From the NCBI GenBank assembly GCA_036676475.1, contig JAKFCU010000084.1, positions 1-64,000 of the forward strand: a stretch of DNA of 64,000 nt, read 5' to 3'. The position numbers were made by a program, and so were the translations under genes. Below, one piece after another: positions 59,927 through 64,000 of this stretch (its first letter is position 1; each line of letters opens with the position of its first letter). A model generated the notes under the pieces. The model did no database searches. It had not been told where the DNA came from and saw only the letters and a list, made by a program, of their open reading frames with translations. The stretch is from LC029 sp036676475 (GTDB lineage Bacteria > Bacillota > Bacilli > Aneurinibacillales > RAOX-1).

Positions 59927-61108
59927 CTAATTCAAGAATTCGTAAACACCTGCAGCACCCATTCCGCCGCCGACACACATGGATACCACTCCATAGCGGC
60001 TTCCTCTCCTCTTCGCCTCATGCAGGAGAGATACCGTCAATTTGGCACCAGTGCATCCCAACGGATGGCCGAGGGCAATGGCACCTCCATTCACGTTCAC
60101 TTTTTCTTCATCCAGCTCCAAGTGATCCACTACATACTTGCACTGGGAAGCGAAAGCTTCATTGATCTCAAACAGGTCTACCTGTTCTTTCGTGATGCCC
60201 GCCATTTTCAACGCTTTGGGAATTGCTACAATCGGTCCAATCCCCATGACTTCCGGATCTACTCCTGCGACGGCAAAGGAACGGAAGATAGCCATTGGTT
60301 TCAAGCCAAGCAAATCGGCTTTTACCCTGGACATCACAACTACCGATGCAGCCCCATCGCTGGTTTGTGAGGCATTCCCTGCCGTTACACTGCCTTGAAT
60401 ATGGAAAGCTGGTTTTAATTTGGATAATCCTTCCACCGACGTTCCAAATCGAACGCCTTCATCCGTGTCAAAAATGAATTTCTCTTCCACCACTTTTCCT
60501 GCTTCATCCACAAATTTGTTAATCACCTCAACCGGTACGATTTCTGCCTTGAACTTTCCATCTGCAATGGCTTTTCCGGCCCGTTCATGGCTGCGCACCG
60601 CAAATTGATCCTGGGCTTTTCGAGTAATCCCATATCGACGAGCCACTTGTTCTGCCGTATGTCCCATACTGCAATAAATCTCAGGTGCATGTTCCACCAA
60701 GTAAGGATTAGGAAGCGGCCTATAGCCGGACATAGGTACATGGCTCATGCTTTCCACCCCTCCAGCGACCACAACATCGGCAAAGCCGGCCATAATTCGT
60801 TCTGCCGCAATGGCAATCGCTTGTAATCCGGAGGAGCAAAACCGGTTGATCACGTACCCAGGTACGGACTGAGGCAAGCCGGCACGAAGTAAAACGATCC
60901 TTCCCAAATTTAGACCCTGCTCTCCTTCCGGCATGGCACAGCCGATGATGACATCCTCCACGTCTTCTGGATTTAATCCAGTTGCCCGCTTCACGCTTTC
61001 TCTTACGACCAATCCGCCTAAATCTTCCGGACGGACCAAACGGAGTGACCCTTTGCCTGATTTACCAACCGCCGTTCTCACGCCCGATACGATGACTGCC
61101 TCTCTCAT
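59927..61108 (-). CDS. fadA: Acetyl-CoA C-acyltransferase (3-ketoacyl-CoA thiolase)
   Basis: About 393 residues. The nucleophile Cys is in NRFCSSGLQAIAIA (about 84), the His in NEAFASQ and GGAIALGHPLGCTGA, and the second Cys in SMCVGGGMGAAGVYEF. It carries out the last step of fatty acid β-oxidation. The start is ATG 61108 with AAGGAGG eight bases upstream. It follows fadN by about 170 bases, as in the Bacillus fadNAE operon, but fadE is not next to it here. Confidence 0.95.
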   Translation of the reverse strand: MREAVIVSGVRTAVGKSGKGSLRLVRPEDLGGLVVRESVKRATGLNPEDVEDVIIGCAMPEGEQGLNLGRIVLLRAGLPQSVPGYVINRFCSSGLQAIAIAAERIMAGFADVVVAGGVESMSHVPMSGYRPLPNPYLVEHAPEIYCSMGHTAEQVARRYGITRKAQDQFAVRSHERAGKAIADGKFKAEIVPVEVINKFVDEAGKVVEEKFIFDTDEGVRFGTSVEGLSKLKPAFHIQGSVTAGNASQTSDGAASVVVMSRVKADLLGLKPMAIFRSFAVAGVDPEVMGIGPIVAIPKALKMAGITKEQVDLFEINEAFASQCKYVVDHLELDEEKVNVNGGAIALGHPLGCTGAKLTVSLLHEAKRRGSRYGVVSMCVGGGMGAAGVYEFLN

Positions 61109-61276
61109 AGCACGATCCTCCTTCAACTATTGGCATTCCTACTACGTCGTTTCACTTCTTTGCTGGAATGCATTTGTTGTGCCCGCGATGCTCTTTCTTG
61201 CGGGCCTTCATCTGAATACTGGTGTCCTACATCGAATTAACCCTCTTTCACCGTCAATTGTTGTACCCATCAGAGC

Positions 61277-63676
61277 CTAATTCCTTAATGGTTTCCCCTT
61301 AAGCAACATATGCTGTATTCTTTGCTGGCTCTTCGGCTCGCCGCACAGGCTTAAAAACGCTTCTCGTTCCAAATCCAACAGATATTGTTCCGTTACATAG
61401 GAATTCGCCGCAATATCTCCTCCACACAGAACGTTGGCTAACTTTTTCGCCATTTTTTCATCGTGATCACTAATATAACCATTACACTTCATTTGATAGA
61501 TTCCCAGTTTTAAAACAGCCAGTCCGGGTGCCCCAACCGCACGAATCTTTTTCGGACACTTAGGTTTGTAACCCACTGCATCAAGAGCAAGAATGGACTG
61601 CTTGGCATCATATAGCAGGTATTCCTTTTTGATTGTAATGCTGTCGGAGTTAGTCAAAAGTCCTAAGGATTGCGCTTCTTTTCCGCTGGTGGATACTTTC
61701 GCCATGGCAATCGTTTCAAATGTCCGATTAACATACGGCTGTAAATCGACTTTACCGTCTATATCAACCGACTCCATATTTTGCAGCAACAATTCTTTGT
61801 TTCCCCCACCACCTGGAATCAATCCCACGCCTACTTCTACCAATCCCATATAGGTTTCAGCGGCTGCTTGAATCTTGGCCGTGGGCAAGCATACTTCCGT
61901 TCCGCCGCCAAGTGTCATACCGAAAGGAGCGGATATGACGGGTCTCTCGGAATATTTCAGGGCCATCGTCATGTCCTGGAATGCCTTGACGATTTGTTCG
62001 ATTTCAAACCAGTTCTCATCCTGCGCTTCCATGAGAAGTATCATAAGATTTGCCCCCACGCAGAAATTCTTGCCGTGGTTTCCGATTACGAGACCGCGAT
62101 AGTTTTTGGACACTTCTTCCAGTGACCGATTAACCATCTGAATGATGTCGCCTCCAATGGCATTATTGGGCGAATGGAATTCCAGGCAGGCTACCTCATT
62201 GCCAATGTCAACAAGGGAAGCTCCGCTATTTTTGATAATGGTTTTGTTTTGTTCTTTTAGCGCAGATAAGCTGATGGATTGCTCCGGTTCCCGAACGACT
62301 GCCTGATCCCCCTTAATGGTAAAATAAAGAGTTTGATGCTGATGTTTAGCATAAAAAGAGGGGGTACCTGCTCTCAACATGTCCTCCACCCAAGCCGGGA
62401 TCTGTTCCCCTTCTTCTTTCATACGGGATACGGAATGTTCCACTCCCATCGCGTCCCACAATTCAAAGGGTCCCATTTCCCAATTGAAGCCCCACTTCAT
62501 GGCCTGGTCAACGGCAGTGATATCATCAGCAATTTCCGGGATTTTGCGGGCCGAATAAAGCAGGACCTTTTTTGTAATGCTCCAGGTGAATTCGCCTGCC
62601 CGACCCTTCGAATACAGCAGGGTCTGCAGCTTTTCCTTGGATGATGGGGCGGCCTTTGCCGCTTCCAAAGAGGTAAACTTAGCCTTTGTTTTTGGACGGT
62701 ATTGTAATGTCTGATAATCCCATGCTAAAATATCAGAGCCTTGCTCGGTTTTCACTTTTTTATAGAATCCTCCACCTGTTTTATCCCCAAGCTGGCCATT
62801 TTGCACCATAGTCTGGAGAAAAGCAGGAATCTGAAAGATGGTTTTCTCGGATGTGTCAGATACATCGTTGTATACATTTCTGGCTACACTAGCAAATGTA
62901 TCCAATCCAACAAGGTCCAGTGTGCGAAAGGTGGCACTCTTCGGGCGTCCCAGTATAGGGCCGGTCAACTCATCTACTTCTTCTATGGTAAATTCCCGCT
63001 GAATCATCTCTCCCAACGTGACCATCAGACCATATGTCCCAATTCGATTGGCAATAAAATTAGGAGTATCCTTCGCCTGCACCACGCCTTTACCAAGCAC
63101 TCTTTCACTGAACTGACGCATAAAGGCAACGATTTCGGGGTTGGTATCCGGATGAGGGATGATCTCCATCAGCTTCATGTACCGGGGAGGATTGAAGAAA
63201 TGAGTACCCATGAAGTGTTTCCTGAATGTTTCCGAACAACCATCCACCATCGCTTGGATCGAAACGCCAGAGGTATTCGAGCTGACGATGATTCCAGGCT
63301 TCCAGAAGCGTTCCAGCTTACGATATAAATTTTGTTTTGCTTCCAAGTTCTCTACGATAACTTCGATAATCCAATCTGCTTCTGATACTTGGTGAAGATG
63401 ATCTTCGATATTACCGACGCTAATTAAATCAAGATCTTCTATGCTGTACAACGGGCTAGGCTTCATCTTCAACATTTTTTCCTTTGCCCTAGCAGCCAAT
63501 TGGTTACGGAACGCTGGATGATCTTCAGTGAGTCCCATTTTCTGATCTGCCTCAGTCAATGAAGGCGGTACGATATCCAACAACAGCGTCGAAATTCCCA
63601 CATTGGCCAAATGAGCCGCAATACCGGACCCCATGACCCCCGAGCCCATAACAGCCGCTTTTCGAATCCTTGGCAT
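61277..63676 (-). CDS. fadN: 3-hydroxyacyl-CoA dehydrogenase/enoyl-CoA hydratase (FadN)
   Basis: About 799 residues. The N-terminal NAD-binding domain starts IRKAAVMGSGVMGSGIAAHL, with SNTSGVSIQAM, the HFFNPPRYMKLMEIIPH block and NFIANRIGTYG. The C-terminal crotonase-like half has VIGNHGKNFCVGANLMILLM and APFGMTLGGGTEVCL, then GLIPGGGGNKELLL. It performs the hydration and dehydrogenation steps of β-oxidation. The start is ATG 63676 after GGAGGG. The upstream gap has a CATAC/GTATG inverted repeat (about 63872-63885) that could be an operator; no clear FadR box was seen. Confidence 0.94.
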   Translation of the reverse strand: MPRIRKAAVMGSGVMGSGIAAHLANVGISTLLLDIVPPSLTEADQKMGLTEDHPAFRNQLAARAKEKMLKMKPSPLYSIEDLDLISVGNIEDHLHQVSEADWIIEVIVENLEAKQNLYRKLERFWKPGIIVSSNTSGVSIQAMVDGCSETFRKHFMGTHFFNPPRYMKLMEIIPHPDTNPEIVAFMRQFSERVLGKGVVQAKDTPNFIANRIGTYGLMVTLGEMIQREFTIEEVDELTGPILGRPKSATFRTLDLVGLDTFASVARNVYNDVSDTSEKTIFQIPAFLQTMVQNGQLGDKTGGGFYKKVKTEQGSDILAWDYQTLQYRPKTKAKFTSLEAAKAAPSSKEKLQTLLYSKGRAGEFTWSITKKVLLYSARKIPEIADDITAVDQAMKWGFNWEMGPFELWDAMGVEHSVSRMKEEGEQIPAWVEDMLRAGTPSFYAKHQHQTLYFTIKGDQAVVREPEQSISLSALKEQNKTIIKNSGASLVDIGNEVACLEFHSPNNAIGGDIIQMVNRSLEEVSKNYRGLVIGNHGKNFCVGANLMILLMEAQDENWFEIEQIVKAFQDMTMALKYSERPVISAPFGMTLGGGTEVCLPTAKIQAAAETYMGLVEVGVGLIPGGGGNKELLLQNMESVDIDGKVDLQPYVNRTFETIAMAKVSTSGKEAQSLGLLTNSDSITIKKEYLLYDAKQSILALDAVGYKPKCPKKIRAVGAPGLAVLKLGIYQMKCNGYISDHDEKMAKKLANVLCGGDIAANSYVTEQYLLDLEREAFLSLCGEPKSQQRIQHMLLKGKPLRN

Positions 63677-63931
63677 GATGACCCTCCGTTTCAATGAGTC
63701 TATTATGAGTAAAGATTAATTTGAATTTGGTATGAGACTACATATGAGAATATGCTTCCGATTCAAGAGGTATGACTCGCCATTCAAGTACTTCGAAAGT
63801 AGAACTTTTGTACTTCATTGAAATTTTAGGCTACTAAACGTATAATGTTGATATATACTATTTGCAATTTATATGCCATACCAGTATGACATTGCTTGAA
63901 ATCATATATAAACGAAAAAGAGGTGATACGC

Positions 63932-64000
63932 TTGAATTTCAGTACAAAATTTAAGTTCAAATTTGAATTACTTCCCATTTTATTGCAATGGTTCTTAAAT
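63932..64000 (+). CDS. Start of a gene running off the window (unknown)
   Basis: AGAGGTGAT precedes a TTG at 63932, after which 23 codons stay open (NFSTKFKFKFELLPILLQWF). Too little is visible to assign a family. It is divergent from fadN, so it could encode a regulator of the fad genes, but this is a guess. Confidence 0.45.
   Translation, partial: MNFSTKFKFKFELLPILLQWFLN

Noticed and set aside
1..64000. CRISPR array, tRNA or rRNA genes
   Set aside because: No regularly spaced identical repeats with unique spacers, and no cloverleaf or rRNA-like sequence was noticed.

Overview
The window looks like a chromosomal segment of a Gram-positive, spore-former-type Bacillota, probably Paenibacillaceae or a close relative (inference). 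The reasons are purine-class riboswitches, S-layer homology (SLH) anchors, strong AGGAGG ribosome sites with frequent TTG/GTG starts, CitAB- and NarL-type two-component systems, and a fadN-fadA pair. No rRNA, tRNA or CRISPR array was seen.

1-14.9 kb, purine salvage and catabolism plus molybdenum enzymes. After a membrane M48 protease fused to ankyrin repeats and a broken RDD gene, a minus-strand operon encodes a complete xanthine dehydrogenase-type hydroxylase: 2Fe-2S, XdhC chaperone, MocA-like cytidylyltransferase, FAD and Mo subunits, then fdhD. It is preceded by a strong promoter and a purine riboswitch whose own 3' strand forms part of a terminator, which suggests a ligand-ON switch. Next is a formate dehydrogenase read through an in-frame UGA with a textbook bacterial SECIS hairpin, so it is a selenoprotein. 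A divergent AzgA-type purine permease and adenine deaminase follow, then a TauE/SafE-type exporter.

14.9-39.3 kb, surface-protein region. Decayed genes, a 159-bp MITE inserted in the loop of a terminator, and tandem AT-rich repeats lead into a cluster of secreted proteins. These carry cohesin-like modules joined to SLH anchors (two proteins) or to dockerin-like modules (three proteins), plus one small dockerin-only protein. A large hybrid histidine kinase and a receiver/SARP-like regulator lie between the two largest cohesin-dockerin proteins. Rpn-family nuclease copies and a duplicated remnant of the regulator gene show segmental duplication. A phage tail-collar protein and a GNAT acetyltransferase follow.

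39.4-42.6 kb. A tail-assembly protein and a MACPF/perforin-like locus share a repeated upstream box of about 65 bp. Both β-grasp-led genes of the MACPF locus are interrupted just after the β-grasp domain, one by an in-frame TAG and one by a frameshift-like overlap.

42.7-51.9 kb. A thiol peroxidase, a membrane polyferredoxin and a NarXL-like pair are followed by an operon containing a guanine-deaminase-type amidohydrolase, an ANTAR regulator, a cyclic-ureide hydrolase, an isochorismatase-type amidase, and hexameric and pentameric bacterial microcompartment shell proteins. Its leader holds a second purine riboswitch with the same overlapping-terminator architecture. That riboswitch is split in loop L3 by a 355-bp gene-less IS200/IS605-like element.

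52-64 kb, mostly housekeeping: a CHRD protein, a TctABC tripartite carboxylate transporter with its CitAB-type regulators, TerC, truncated haemoglobin, and the β-oxidation genes fadN and fadA. The overall theme is purine breakdown tied to two related riboswitches, together with an unusual cohesin/dockerin surface system.
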